A DNA stretch of 18,659 nucleotides from JACPLA01 sp035291905 (GTDB lineage Bacteria; Bacteroidota; Ignavibacteria; UBA10030), in contig DATDRF010000133.1 of the NCBI GenBank assembly GCA_035291905.1, forward strand, positions 1 to 18,659, written 5' to 3'. Positions 7,409-14,538 of this stretch are shown here, one piece after another. Below the pieces are notes generated by a model. The model saw only the letters and a program-made list of their open reading frames with translations, made no database searches and was not told where the DNA came from. Made by a program: the position numbers and the translations under genes. The first letter of the stretch is position 1, and the number at the start of each line of letters is the position of its first letter.

Positions 7409-8809
7409 ATGGCAGAACAGGAAGAAAATAACGAATCCGAATCGGCCCAGCCCCGTGAGCTGATCGAAGTCGACGATGAACTCATTCGTGACATTGAGGA
7501 TATCGTCAAATCCCGATCGGAATTCCTCCTCCTGAATATTCTTCAGGACCTCTATCCCGCCGACATAGCGCACATCATCAACCGGCTCGAGGTTGATGAA
7601 ACCAATTTTGTCTTCAATCTGCTCCCGAACGAAATCGGAAGCGAGGTCCTCCTTGACCTCGACGATGTGCACCGTGAACGGCTGCTTGCGACCCTTCCTC
7701 AGCTGAAGCTGACGGAACTGGTCGACAAGATGGATTCCGACGATGCGGCCGACATTGTCGGCGAACTCTCGGATGAGAAGGCCGAAGGGGTCCTCGAGAC
7801 GATGGATGTTGAAGACTCCTCGCATGTCGAGGAGCTGCTGAGGTACGACACATCCACCGCCGGCGGCATCATGGCGAAGGAGGTGGCCGTCGTCCACAAG
7901 AAAGATACGATCAAGAAGGCCATCAGAGAAGTGCGGAGGATGGCGAAGGAGCACAAGAATATCTATGCGGTGTACGTTGTGGACGATGAAGGATTGCTCG
8001 TGGGGAGCGTGCCTCTCCAGCAGCTCCTGCTGTTTGCGCCGAACAAGCGGATTCAGAAGATCATGGCTGCCGAGGTGATGAGCGTGACAACGGATGTCGA
8101 TCAGGAGGAAGTGGCCCAGGTGTTCAAGAAGCACGACATTGTCGCTTTGCCCGTGACGGACAAGGCAGGAAAGCTGCTGGGGCGCATCACTGTCGACGAC
8201 ATTGTCGACGTTTTGGAAGAAGAACATGTGGAGGATGTGGCGCGCCTCGTCGGATCCGATGCCGACGAACTGGAACGCCGCTCCCCCATGCAGGTCGCAA
8301 TGCTGAGACTCCCCTGGGTTGTGTTGACGCTCGCCCTTGAGTTGGTCGCAGCGTATGTCGTACACCGTTTTGATGCAACCCTGGGAAAAGTGATCCTCCT
8401 CGCGTCGTTCATGCCTATTATTTCGGCCCTCTCGGGCAACACGGGATTGCAGTCGGCAGCAATGGTGGTACGAGGCCTGGCGACGGGGCATGTCGATATC
8501 ACGCGATGGTGGAATCCCGTGATCAGGCAGTTTCAGACAACCTTGATCATCGGTGGCGTTTGTGGCTTCCTTCTCGCGCTCGTTGCGGGATACTGGCACG
8601 GAACTGCCATCTTCGGTTTTGTGGTCGGTATCTCGATGTTCCTTTCGATCAATATTTCCGGCTTTGTCGGAACGGTCACGCCGATGCTCTCCAAGAGCGC
8701 CGGTTTTGATCCCGCTCTGACCGCAGGGCCGTTTGAGACGGCGTTTCAAGACGTTGTGGGGATCACCATTTTCCTTTCGATTGCCACCCTTCTCCTACAG
8801 TGGCTCTGA
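7409..8809 (+). CDS. mgtE: MgtE-family magnesium transporter
   Basis: The 466-aa protein has the full MgtE layout. An acidic N-terminal superhelical domain covers about residues 25-145 and includes DLYPADIAHIINRL, repeated LxxLPxx helices and MDSDDAADIVGEL. Two CBS domains cover about 150-270 (CBS1 from AGGIMAKEVAVV; CBS2 MAAEVMSVTTDV to GRITVDDIVDVLEEE). A membrane domain with five predicted helices covers 295-466. The pore motifs are ISALSGNTGLQSAAMVVRGL (338-357) and GFDPALTAGPFETAFQDVVG (432-451), with the conserved pore Asp at 434. The N domain and CBS pair sense cytosolic Mg2+ and close the channel, so regulation is built into the protein. The PAP2 gene starts 3 nt downstream. The selectivity loop reads SGNTGLQS where GGNAGxQS is common, a conservative change. 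Confidence 0.95.
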   Translation: MAEQEENNESESAQPRELIEVDDELIRDIEDIVKSRSEFLLLNILQDLYPADIAHIINRLEVDETNFVFNLLPNEIGSEVLLDLDDVHRERLLATLPQLKLTELVDKMDSDDAADIVGELSDEKAEGVLETMDVEDSSHVEELLRYDTSTAGGIMAKEVAVVHKKDTIKKAIREVRRMAKEHKNIYAVYVVDDEGLLVGSVPLQQLLLFAPNKRIQKIMAAEVMSVTTDVDQEEVAQVFKKHDIVALPVTDKAGKLLGRITVDDIVDVLEEEHVEDVARLVGSDADELERRSPMQVAMLRLPWVVLTLALELVAAYVVHRFDATLGKVILLASFMPIISALSGNTGLQSAAMVVRGLATGHVDITRWWNPVIRQFQTTLIIGGVCGFLLALVAGYWHGTAIFGFVVGISMFLSINISGFVGTVTPMLSKSAGFDPALTAGPFETAFQDVVGITIFLSIATLLLQWL

Positions 8810-8812
8810 CGC

Positions 8813-9763
8813 ATGAGATTCCGTAACCTGCTTGCTTCGCTCTCTGCCGCAGACCTGGTCAGCATCCTCTTTCTTTCCTTTCTTTCCTTTCTTAACATCG
8901 CCTTTGCCTCTCGGGTAACGGCCTGGCCGGAGCTTCTCCTCGTCAACACAGGGTTTACAGCCCTCATTCTTTTCCTTGCCAACAGGGCCGAAACTCGCAA
9001 AACGCGGCTTTATATCGGCCTGCACCGCTGGTACCTGTACATTGTCGTTCTCATGGTGTTCAAAGAATTGTATTTCATGATTCGCCCTATTCACCCGGTG
9101 GATTATGATCGGTTGCTTATCGAGGCGGACCGATGGTTGTTCGGGGTCGATCCCACTGTGTGGCTTTTCCAATTTGCCCATCCGGTGATCACCGAGATTC
9201 TGCAAATTGCCTATTCATCGTACTACCTTCTGTTTCTGATCCTGGGAATCGAAATCTACCGAAAGCACACGCTCAAGTCGTTCGACAAGGCCGGCTTTCT
9301 TATTGTCTACGGATTCTTCCTTTCATATCTGGGCTATTTCCTTCTCCCGGCGATCGGTCCCCGGTTCACCCTCCATGATTTCCATTCGCTCTCGAAGGAA
9401 CTCCCGGGGCTTTTTCTCACGGAACCGCTCCGGGCATTTGTCAATTTCGGAGAATCTGTTCCCACGAATATTCCCAATCCGGCCGAAGTTGTTCAGCGCG
9501 ATGTTTTCCCGAGCGGGCACGCGCAGCTGTCGCTCATCGTTGCATATCTGGGATTCCACTTCAAGCTCTCAAGCCGCTGGGCGCTGGGCGGTTTTACTGC
9601 ATTGCTCATTGTAGGCACAGTGTATCTTCGCTATCATTATTTCGTAGACGTAGTCGCCGGAGTGTTGTTCTTCTGGTTTACAGTCTGGAGCGGGCATCAC
9701 ATCGAAACCTGGTGGGTCGACAAACGGCATGCAATGGAGAACGCTCAAAGCTCGACCGGTTAG
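8813..9763 (+). CDS. PAP2-superfamily membrane phosphatase/phosphotransferase
   Basis: The 316-aa polytopic protein has about six hydrophobic helices (for example 14-32, 40-56, 70-90, 127-147, 161-180, 255-290). The catalytic PAP2 motifs are visible: FPSGHAQLS at 232-240 (C2) and YLRYHYFVDVVAG at 271-283 (C3, with the Arg, nucleophilic His275 and supporting Asp279). C1 is either LPAIGPRF (178-185), as in the AUR1-like PAP2_3 branch, or KELYFMIRP at 84-92, which fits K-x6-RP. The active site faces the periplasm in such proteins. Substrates could be undecaprenyl pyrophosphate, phosphatidate or an inositol-lipid headgroup; the sequence does not decide. The ATG lies 3 nt after the mgtE stop, which implies co-transcription and probably translational coupling, although no functional link to Mg2+ transport is obvious. 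Confidence 0.88.
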   Translation: MRFRNLLASLSAADLVSILFLSFLSFLNIAFASRVTAWPELLLVNTGFTALILFLANRAETRKTRLYIGLHRWYLYIVVLMVFKELYFMIRPIHPVDYDRLLIEADRWLFGVDPTVWLFQFAHPVITEILQIAYSSYYLLFLILGIEIYRKHTLKSFDKAGFLIVYGFFLSYLGYFLLPAIGPRFTLHDFHSLSKELPGLFLTEPLRAFVNFGESVPTNIPNPAEVVQRDVFPSGHAQLSLIVAYLGFHFKLSSRWALGGFTALLIVGTVYLRYHYFVDVVAGVLFFWFTVWSGHHIETWWVDKRHAMENAQSSTG

Positions 9764-9767
9764 TGAA

Positions 9768-9848
9768 ACTTTGTGTCCTTCGTGTCCCTGCCTGCCGGCA
9801 GGTAGGTTTGTGGTTCGATAAAAGAAGCAAAACACGAAGGCACGAAGT
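9768..9848. repeat. Inverted-arm dispersed repeat, ACACGAAG type, with nested palindrome (locus C)
   Basis: The left arm ACTTTGTGTCCTTCGTGT (9768-9785) and the right arm ACACGAAGGCACGAAGT (ending 9848) are imperfect reverse complements. The palindrome CCTGCCTGCCGGCAGGTAGG (9787-9806, one mismatch) lies directly after the left arm. It is nearly identical to the one at 7342-7361, although the surrounding arms belong to a different motif family. The element starts 5 nt after the PAP2 stop codon. Confidence 0.87.
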
Positions 9849-9899
9849 CGTATTGCAAGTGACTCGGAATTCAGATAAGTTGAAATTGGAATCTACCTT

Positions 9900-10166
9900 A
9901 TGACACAGGAAGAAATGACAAGAGAGCTCGAGGCACTCGCAGCCAAGAGCGGAATCGGAATCCGGTATGAGAAGGGTGATTTCGAAGGTGGTTTTTGCGT
10001 GCTGAAAGAGGAGAGGCTGATTGTGGTGAATAAGAAACTTCCACCTCAACGCAAATCTTCGATTCTTGCCCAGGGACTTGCAGAGATCGGGATTGAAGAA
10101 ATGTACCTCAAACCGGTTGTCCGTGAGTTCATCGAAGACGAACTTGCCAAGCTCTCCAGGTCCTGA
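9900..10166 (+). CDS. Small soluble protein of unknown function (88 aa)
   Basis: I do not recognise a named family. The product is short, charged and without a signal peptide or membrane helix. It contains GIGIRYEKGDFEGGFCVLKE followed by RLIVVNKKLPPQRKSSILAQ and a C-terminal segment ending in PVVREFIEDELAKL. Regular alternation of predicted strand and helix, and the G-G-x-C-x-L pattern, suggest a folded and probably conserved small domain. It is likely a real gene: it has an ATG start, it ends 4 nt before the phosphatase gene on the same strand, and its downstream neighbours are all tightly packed. It could be a partner of the PP2C protein, but that is only proximity. Confidence 0.75.
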   Translation: MTQEEMTRELEALAAKSGIGIRYEKGDFEGGFCVLKEERLIVVNKKLPPQRKSSILAQGLAEIGIEEMYLKPVVREFIEDELAKLSRS

Positions 10167-10170
10167 CCGT

Positions 10171-12585
10171 ATGGAAAAACTGAAGCCGTTACTCCTCTTT
10201 CTGATCCTCATCCTCATCGCGGTTCCTGTTATCGTCTGGCTCTATCCGTCGACGCATCCAAACGGCGGCATCCGGCTCGATACCGATTCGGAAGAGATTG
10301 TCGGCCTGTCGCAAAACATCCTCGATTCGCTTCAAATTCCGCGCGAAGGCCTCAGGTCGGTGGTAGAACTTCGCGTCGACAAGGACCTTGTGAGGCAAAC
10401 ACAGGCGGAGATGGGGCTTGCCCGGTCCAATGAGCTGCTGCGAACCTCAATCCCGGGTTACTTCTGGGAGGTGCGATGGATTTCGGGTGAGGCAATGGGA
10501 TCCGGCAGCCGGAGCGACCGGCGAGAGGCGGAAAAGGCCCTCGATATGCTGCGAGGAAGGATGACCCTGCGGTTGACCGGTTTCGGCAAGGTCCTTTCCC
10601 TCGAACGAATATTCCCGGACAGCCTTGCAGTGAAATCGTTGACGTTGTCCGTAGCGCGCACAAGGGCCCGCGCCTTTGTCGCGCAGCACGGAGCCTTGTC
10701 CGGCGGGATCGATCCGGGGGAGCCGTTCTCGGAACGGACGCTGACAATGCCTTATCGCACCGATTACGAGTTTACCTGGAATACGTCGTGTCCGCCGTTG
10801 ACAAATCCCGTGAAGCTCACGGTGCTCGTCTCGGGAAATACACTTGCGAAGGTCGAGACGCAATTCAATGTTCCCGTTGCCTATTCAAAGCAGCGATTTG
10901 AGGATGCAGTCAATATTGTCATCGTTGTTCTCTCGGCGATAGTCATTCTGGCCCTGATAATTCTTGCATTCAAACGGTTCCGCTCGTTCGAGATCGGATT
11001 TCGCCTTGCGATCATTGTAGGTGTCCTTTCCGCCCTGTGGGTGGGCCTCGAAGTGTACCTCTCCGCCGAAGTTGGGTACGGATGGGAACTGTGGTTGTCC
11101 TTGATCTTCGGTTCGCTGTTTGTGGGTGGAGCTGTGCTGCTTATCTGGGCTGCCTGTGAATCCGTGGGACGGGAGGTCTGGAATGAAAAATTCGTCACAC
11201 TCGATCTCCTCGTCAAGGGACACTTTATGCATTCCCGCGTGGGTGCCAGCGTCATGAGGGGCATCGGGCTCGGACTGGGATCCCTTGCTCTCTGGTCCCT
11301 GATGGTCACAGTGACCGGCATGATGACAAACGTCTGGGTCTCTCCGTCTGGTGACAATACGCTTCGCCTCTTTTCGGTTCCGACATCCTCAATGCTGATC
11401 CTTGCCCACAATTTCTATGCGACAGTCTTCTTCTTTGCCCTGTTTGTACTGTTTGCAGTCTCTTATCTCAGAAGGTTCTTCACGTCTCCCGTTGTTTTGA
11501 TTTCGATTTGCGCTCTTGTGCTTGGAATCATGCGTCAGGGAAGTTTCTTTCCCCTCCCGGCGGGAATTATCGTGTATGCGGTTATCGGTGCAGTGCTGGC
11601 CTGGTCGCTTTACAGGTACGATGTCCTTGCGGCCTTCCTGGTCATGTTCACGATGGCCTCGGCGCAGGAAGCCTATGCGCTCTTTGTCGCGGGACATGCA
11701 TCGTACGAGGTATCGGGCACTGTGACCGCCCTTTTCTTCGGAGTGCTTCTTTTCGGCGCCATAGGGACACAATTCAGAAAGAATGAGATTACGGATTTTG
11801 ACTCGATCGTTCCCGTCTTTGCCCGGCACATCACGGAGCGGCAGCGTCTGCAGCAGGAGCTGGAAATTGCACGCCAGGTCCAAATGAGTTTTCTGCCAAA
11901 GAACGATCCAAAGGTGCACGGACTGGACATCTCCTCGCGTTGCGTGCCGGCCCTTGAAGTGGGCGGAGATTATTATGACTTTGTCATACACTCTCCGAAG
12001 GAGCTCGGAGTCGCCATCGGCGACGTTTCAGGAAAGGGGACGCAGGCGGCGTTCTACATGACGTTGGCGAAAGGTTTTCTCCGCGCGCTTTCCAATCCGG
12101 CGGGTTCTGTCAGCGATGTGTTGACACAAATCAACAAACTGTTCTATGATAATGTGGAGCGCGGCGCGTTCATCAGTATGGTGTACGGCATCTTCGATAT
12201 GGGAAAAAAGAGGCTCCGTCTCACACGTGCAGGACATAATCCGGTTCTCGTATGGAAGGCAAAGAAACAGAAGCTCGAAGTGATCCAACCGAATGGGCTT
12301 GCCCTGGGACTTGAGAAGGGGAGGGAGTTCTCCAAGACGATTGAGGAAGTGAAGATTCCGTTTACAAAGGGCGATTGCTTTATTTTCTATACGGACGGAT
12401 TTACGGAAGCCATGAATAAGAAGATGGAAGAATATGGGGACGAACGATTTGCCGCGACGGTGCAGAACTATGTGACCCGCTCGTCAAAAGAAATACTCGA
12501 GGGGATAATTCGTGATGTGCGGATTTATATTGGAAAAGCAAAACAGCACGACGACATGACGCTCGTGGTGGTAAAAATATCGTGA
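10171..12585 (+). CDS. Membrane-bound SpoIIE/RsbU-type PP2C serine/threonine phosphatase
   Basis: The 804-aa protein starts at ATG 10171, four bases after the 88-aa gene; the frame is open further upstream but the signal-anchor MEKLKPLLLFLILILIAVPV fixes the start. Residues 30-240 form a probable extracytoplasmic domain. Residues 245-535 hold about seven to nine hydrophobic helices of a type I cannot name. A linker helix TERQRLQQELEIARQVQMSF (555-574) leads to the phosphatase domain, about 575-804. All metal and catalytic motifs are present: EVGGDYYDF (596-604), IGDVSGKGTQAAF (616-628), RAGHNP (686-691), FYTDGFTEA (739-747) and HDDMTLVVV (793-801). Such enzymes dephosphorylate anti-sigma-factor antagonists in partner-switching pathways. 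The layout suggests an envelope or membrane signal controls the phosphatase. No antagonist or RsbW-like kinase gene is in the window. Confidence 0.9.
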   Translation: MEKLKPLLLFLILILIAVPVIVWLYPSTHPNGGIRLDTDSEEIVGLSQNILDSLQIPREGLRSVVELRVDKDLVRQTQAEMGLARSNELLRTSIPGYFWEVRWISGEAMGSGSRSDRREAEKALDMLRGRMTLRLTGFGKVLSLERIFPDSLAVKSLTLSVARTRARAFVAQHGALSGGIDPGEPFSERTLTMPYRTDYEFTWNTSCPPLTNPVKLTVLVSGNTLAKVETQFNVPVAYSKQRFEDAVNIVIVVLSAIVILALIILAFKRFRSFEIGFRLAIIVGVLSALWVGLEVYLSAEVGYGWELWLSLIFGSLFVGGAVLLIWAACESVGREVWNEKFVTLDLLVKGHFMHSRVGASVMRGIGLGLGSLALWSLMVTVTGMMTNVWVSPSGDNTLRLFSVPTSSMLILAHNFYATVFFFALFVLFAVSYLRRFFTSPVVLISICALVLGIMRQGSFFPLPAGIIVYAVIGAVLAWSLYRYDVLAAFLVMFTMASAQEAYALFVAGHASYEVSGTVTALFFGVLLFGAIGTQFRKNEITDFDSIVPVFARHITERQRLQQELEIARQVQMSFLPKNDPKVHGLDISSRCVPALEVGGDYYDFVIHSPKELGVAIGDVSGKGTQAAFYMTLAKGFLRALSNPAGSVSDVLTQINKLFYDNVERGAFISMVYGIFDMGKKRLRLTRAGHNPVLVWKAKKQKLEVIQPNGLALGLEKGREFSKTIEEVKIPFTKGDCFIFYTDGFTEAMNKKMEEYGDERFAATVQNYVTRSSKEILEGIIRDVRIYIGKAKQHDDMTLVVVKIS

Positions 12586-12599
12586 GAACGAGAGCAGCG

Positions 12600-13028
12600 A
12601 TGAGAATTCTTGTGATCAACGGCGCCAACCTGGGATTGTTGGGAAAGAGAGAACCCAAGTTCTACGGCACCATCTCTCTCAAGGAGATCCAGCAACGACT
12701 GAAGAAGAAATTCCCCCGCGTCCGTTTCACGTTCGTTCAAACGAACAGTGAGGGGACGATTGTGGATCATCTGAACAAGGCGTTTGACGGCGGAGTCGAC
12801 GGGGTGGTGATCAATCCGGGCGCGTACGCGCACTATTCATATGCCATTCGCGACGCGATAGCGGCGCTCTCCATCCCGGTGGTTGAGGCCCATATTTCGA
12901 ATGTCCACGCGCGCGAGGAATGGCGGCGGCACTCTGTCATTGCTCCCGTATGTGCCGGAGTCGTGGGCGGGTTTGGATGGATGACGTATGAACTGGCTGT
13001 GCGCTTTCTCGTGGAACGGGGAAAATGA
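12600..13028 (+). CDS. aroQ: Type II 3-dehydroquinate dehydratase
   Basis: The ATG at 12600 gives 142 aa, the usual family length; a GTG at 12582 that overlaps the previous stop would add six residues. The enzyme dehydrates 3-dehydroquinate to 3-dehydroshikimate, step three of the shikimate pathway, as a dodecamer. Active-site residues are visible: Asn10 in NGANLGLLGKREPKFYG, Arg17, catalytic Tyr22, Asn72 and His78 in INPGAYAHYS, His98 in EAHISNVHARE, and Arg105. The entry motif differs from the common GPNLNLLG (here GANLGLLG), and the usual NHEG is NSEG at 49-52. These variations may matter little but are not the textbook pattern. It lies 14 nt after the phosphatase gene and overlaps the HAD gene by ATGA. 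Confidence 0.93.
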   Translation: MRILVINGANLGLLGKREPKFYGTISLKEIQQRLKKKFPRVRFTFVQTNSEGTIVDHLNKAFDGGVDGVVINPGAYAHYSYAIRDAIAALSIPVVEAHISNVHAREEWRRHSVIAPVCAGVVGGFGWMTYELAVRFLVERGK

Positions 13029-13711
13029 TCAAGGCCGTTGTGTTCGATCTCGACAACACGCTCGTCGATTTCATGGCCATGAAGCGTCAGGCCGTGGATG
13101 CGGCAATTGCCGCCATGCGCGATGCGGGGCTGAAACTTCCCGCCGATGAAATCAAGCAGCGTATCGACGAGATCTACAAGCTGAAAGGGATTGAATTTCA
13201 GAACGTCTTCGATCAACTCCTGTACGACGAGTTCAGCAAGATCGATTACAAGATCCTCTCTTCCGGCGTTATTGCCTATCGGCGGGCGAGGGAAGCAGCC
13301 CTTGTCCCTTATCCGCATGTCTATATGACTCTCATGGATCTGACGAAGATGCAGCTGAAGCTTGCGGTTGTCTCCGATGCGCCTGCGAGGGAGGCATGGC
13401 TGCGACTGTGTTATCTCAATCTTCATCATATTTTTGATGTGGTGGTAACGTTTGATGACACGGGTGAGCGGAAGCCGGCGCCGGGACCGTTCAAGAGAGC
13501 GCTTGAGAAACTGGGAGTTAAACCTTCAGAGTCGCTGATGATCGGGGACTGGGCTGAGCGGGATATGATTGGAGCAAAACAGGTGGGGATGAAGACGGTC
13601 TTTGCCCGATATGGGGATACGTTCGGAACCGTCAATTCCCATGCGGATTATGATGTCGATGATATTGCGTTGCTGGTCGGAATCGTAAGGAAAGAGAACG
13701 GTGCAGCGTGA
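13025..13711 (+). CDS. HAD-superfamily hydrolase (subfamily IA)
   Basis: The 228-aa protein carries all four HAD motifs. Motif I is VVFDLDNTLVDF (5-16, nucleophile Asp8 and acid/base Asp10), motif II is AVVSDAP (114-120, Ser117), motif III is Lys150 in GERKPAPGPF, and motif IV is IGDWAERDMIGAK (173-185). A helical cap lies between motifs I and II (about 17-95), which fits subfamily IA phosphatases of small metabolites. The substrate cannot be read from sequence. It starts inside aroQ (ATGA overlap) and ends inside the acpS start (GTGA), so it is translated as part of the run. Confidence 0.9.
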   Translation: MIKAVVFDLDNTLVDFMAMKRQAVDAAIAAMRDAGLKLPADEIKQRIDEIYKLKGIEFQNVFDQLLYDEFSKIDYKILSSGVIAYRRAREAALVPYPHVYMTLMDLTKMQLKLAVVSDAPAREAWLRLCYLNLHHIFDVVVTFDDTGERKPAPGPFKRALEKLGVKPSESLMIGDWAERDMIGAKQVGMKTVFARYGDTFGTVNSHADYDVDDIALLVGIVRKENGAA

Positions 13712-14091
13712 GGAAAGGAATTATCAAAGGAATTGGAGTTGATGTGGTGGATGTCCGCCGCATGAAGAAAACCCTTGCGGAACAAGGGAATGCGTTTAAG
13801 AAGAAGGTGTTTACCGAACAAGAAGTCGAGTATTGTATCGCAAAGAAGAACCCCCACGAACATTTTGCAGCCCGCTTCGCGGCCAAGGAGGCGGTGGGGA
13901 AGGCAATGCAAACCGGATGGCAGGGGCAATTCAGGTGGAAGGATGTGGAGGTTGTGAATGAGCCGTCCGGGGCGCCGAAGGTCGTACTCCACCAGGATGT
14001 CGCCGAAACTCTTCGCAATTGTACCATCCATCTCTCGTTGTCTCATACTGAGAATACCGTCGTCGCTTTTGCCATCATAGAAACCCGCTAG
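13708..14091 (+). CDS. acpS: Holo-[acyl-carrier-protein] synthase
   Basis: The 127-aa product has the standard AcpS length and motifs: IKGIGVDVVDVRRM (6-19, Mg2+ ligand Asp12), FTEQEVEYC (35-43), HFAARFAAKEAVGKAM (52-67, Mg2+ ligand Glu61) and IHLSLSHTENTVVAFA (107-122). It transfers the 4'-phosphopantetheine arm of CoA to a Ser of apo-ACP for fatty-acid synthesis. The start is GTG at 13708, overlapping the HAD stop as GTGA; no ATG is available before the conserved motif. It is the last gene of the plus-strand run, followed by the inverted repeat of locus D. Confidence 0.95.
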   Translation: MRKGIIKGIGVDVVDVRRMKKTLAEQGNAFKKKVFTEQEVEYCIAKKNPHEHFAARFAAKEAVGKAMQTGWQGQFRWKDVEVVNEPSGAPKVVLHQDVAETLRNCTIHLSLSHTENTVVAFAIIETR

Positions 14092-14094
14092 ACT

Positions 14095-14172
14095 CCTCGT
14101 GCTCTTCGCGTCCTTCTTCTTGTTTCGGTCAGGATCGATCTACCAGCTAACTCGAAGAACGCGAAGGCATTT
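14095..14172. repeat. Degenerate inverted-arm repeat (locus D)
   Basis: CTCGTGCTCTTCGCGTCCTTC on the left and CTCGAAGAACGCGAAGGCATTTG on the right are imperfect reverse complements, flanking a spacer that contains GGATCGATCTACC. The arms belong to the CGAAG...CGCGAAG motif family of loci A and C but are more decayed. The element begins 3 nt after the acpS stop and may act as a 3'-end hairpin. Confidence 0.7.
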
Positions 14173-14285
14173 GTCCCAACCTGCGGTCACTTCATCCCTT
14201 AATTTTCGTTAATCCTCGAAACATTTGATGCATTTTTCTCGTTATAGATGTATATAAAGACAACGACTTTCACCAGGGTGACGCT

Positions 14286-14459
14286 ATGAAGAAACTACTT
14301 ATCTTTGCATCGATCGGGATTCTGGGTGCGTTGGTGCTTCTGAAAGGTCTGCAGAGCAAGCAGGCTGTCTATCACTTTGTCGAATCCGACGAAGGGAAGA
14401 ACTTTGGAGCATTTCCGCCTGAGATCCCTGAAGATCAATTCGACGAAATGTTTGTTTGA
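14286..14459 (+). CDS. Small membrane-anchored protein of unknown function (57 aa)
   Basis: The frame starts at an ATG behind a good ribosome-binding site (AGGGTG, five bases before the ATG), which is unusual in this window. The product begins MKKLLIFASIGILGALVLLK, a single hydrophobic helix with two Lys in front, and continues with an acidic, Pro- and Phe-containing tail (FVESDEGKNFGAFPPEIPED). It could be a signal-anchored inner-membrane peptide or an exported peptide; no AxA or lipobox cleavage site is clear. The AT-rich upstream region (14221-14262, with TATATAAAG) looks promoter-like, and a strong terminator follows, so it forms its own one-gene unit. I do not recognise a family. Confidence 0.72.
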   Translation: MKKLLIFASIGILGALVLLKGLQSKQAVYHFVESDEGKNFGAFPPEIPEDQFDEMFV

Positions 14460-14475
14460 ACCTCCTTAAGGTTCA
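14457..14475 (+). other. Small hairpin over the stop codon of the 57-aa gene
   Basis: TGAACCT (14457-14463), loop CCTTA, then AGGTTCA (14469-14475) gives a perfect 7-bp stem. It includes the TGA stop and lies ahead of the main terminator; it might be part of a two-hairpin 3' end. Confidence 0.45.
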
Positions 14476-14491
14476 CCTGTGCTACAAAAGG

Positions 14492-14524
14492 AAACGCCCG
14501 ACATGGTCGGGCGTTTTTGTTTTG
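14492..14524 (+). terminator. Rho-independent terminator
   Basis: An 11-bp perfect stem, AAACGCCCGAC with GTCGGGCGTTT, around loop ATG (14503-14505) is followed by a T-rich run TTTTTGTTTTG. It terminates the 57-aa gene. On the other strand the stem is followed by TCCTTTTG, so it may also help end the convergent barrel-protein transcript that finishes at 14539. Confidence 0.9.
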
Positions 14525-14538
14525 ATGTAAACTCTCCC

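Noticed and set aside
7388..8749. 453-aa open frame on the minus strand opposite mgtE
   Set aside because: It mirrors the mgtE codons, gives a His/Arg/Asp-rich sequence with no recognisable domain, and the plus strand encodes a complete MgtE.
10066..10170. Upstream extension of the phosphatase gene
   Set aside because: It overlaps the 88-aa gene in another frame, and the signal-anchor begins exactly at the ATG at 10171.
14492..14524. Attenuator or riboswitch for the barrel gene
   Set aside because: The barrel gene reads the other way and ends here; a 3' terminator explains the structure.
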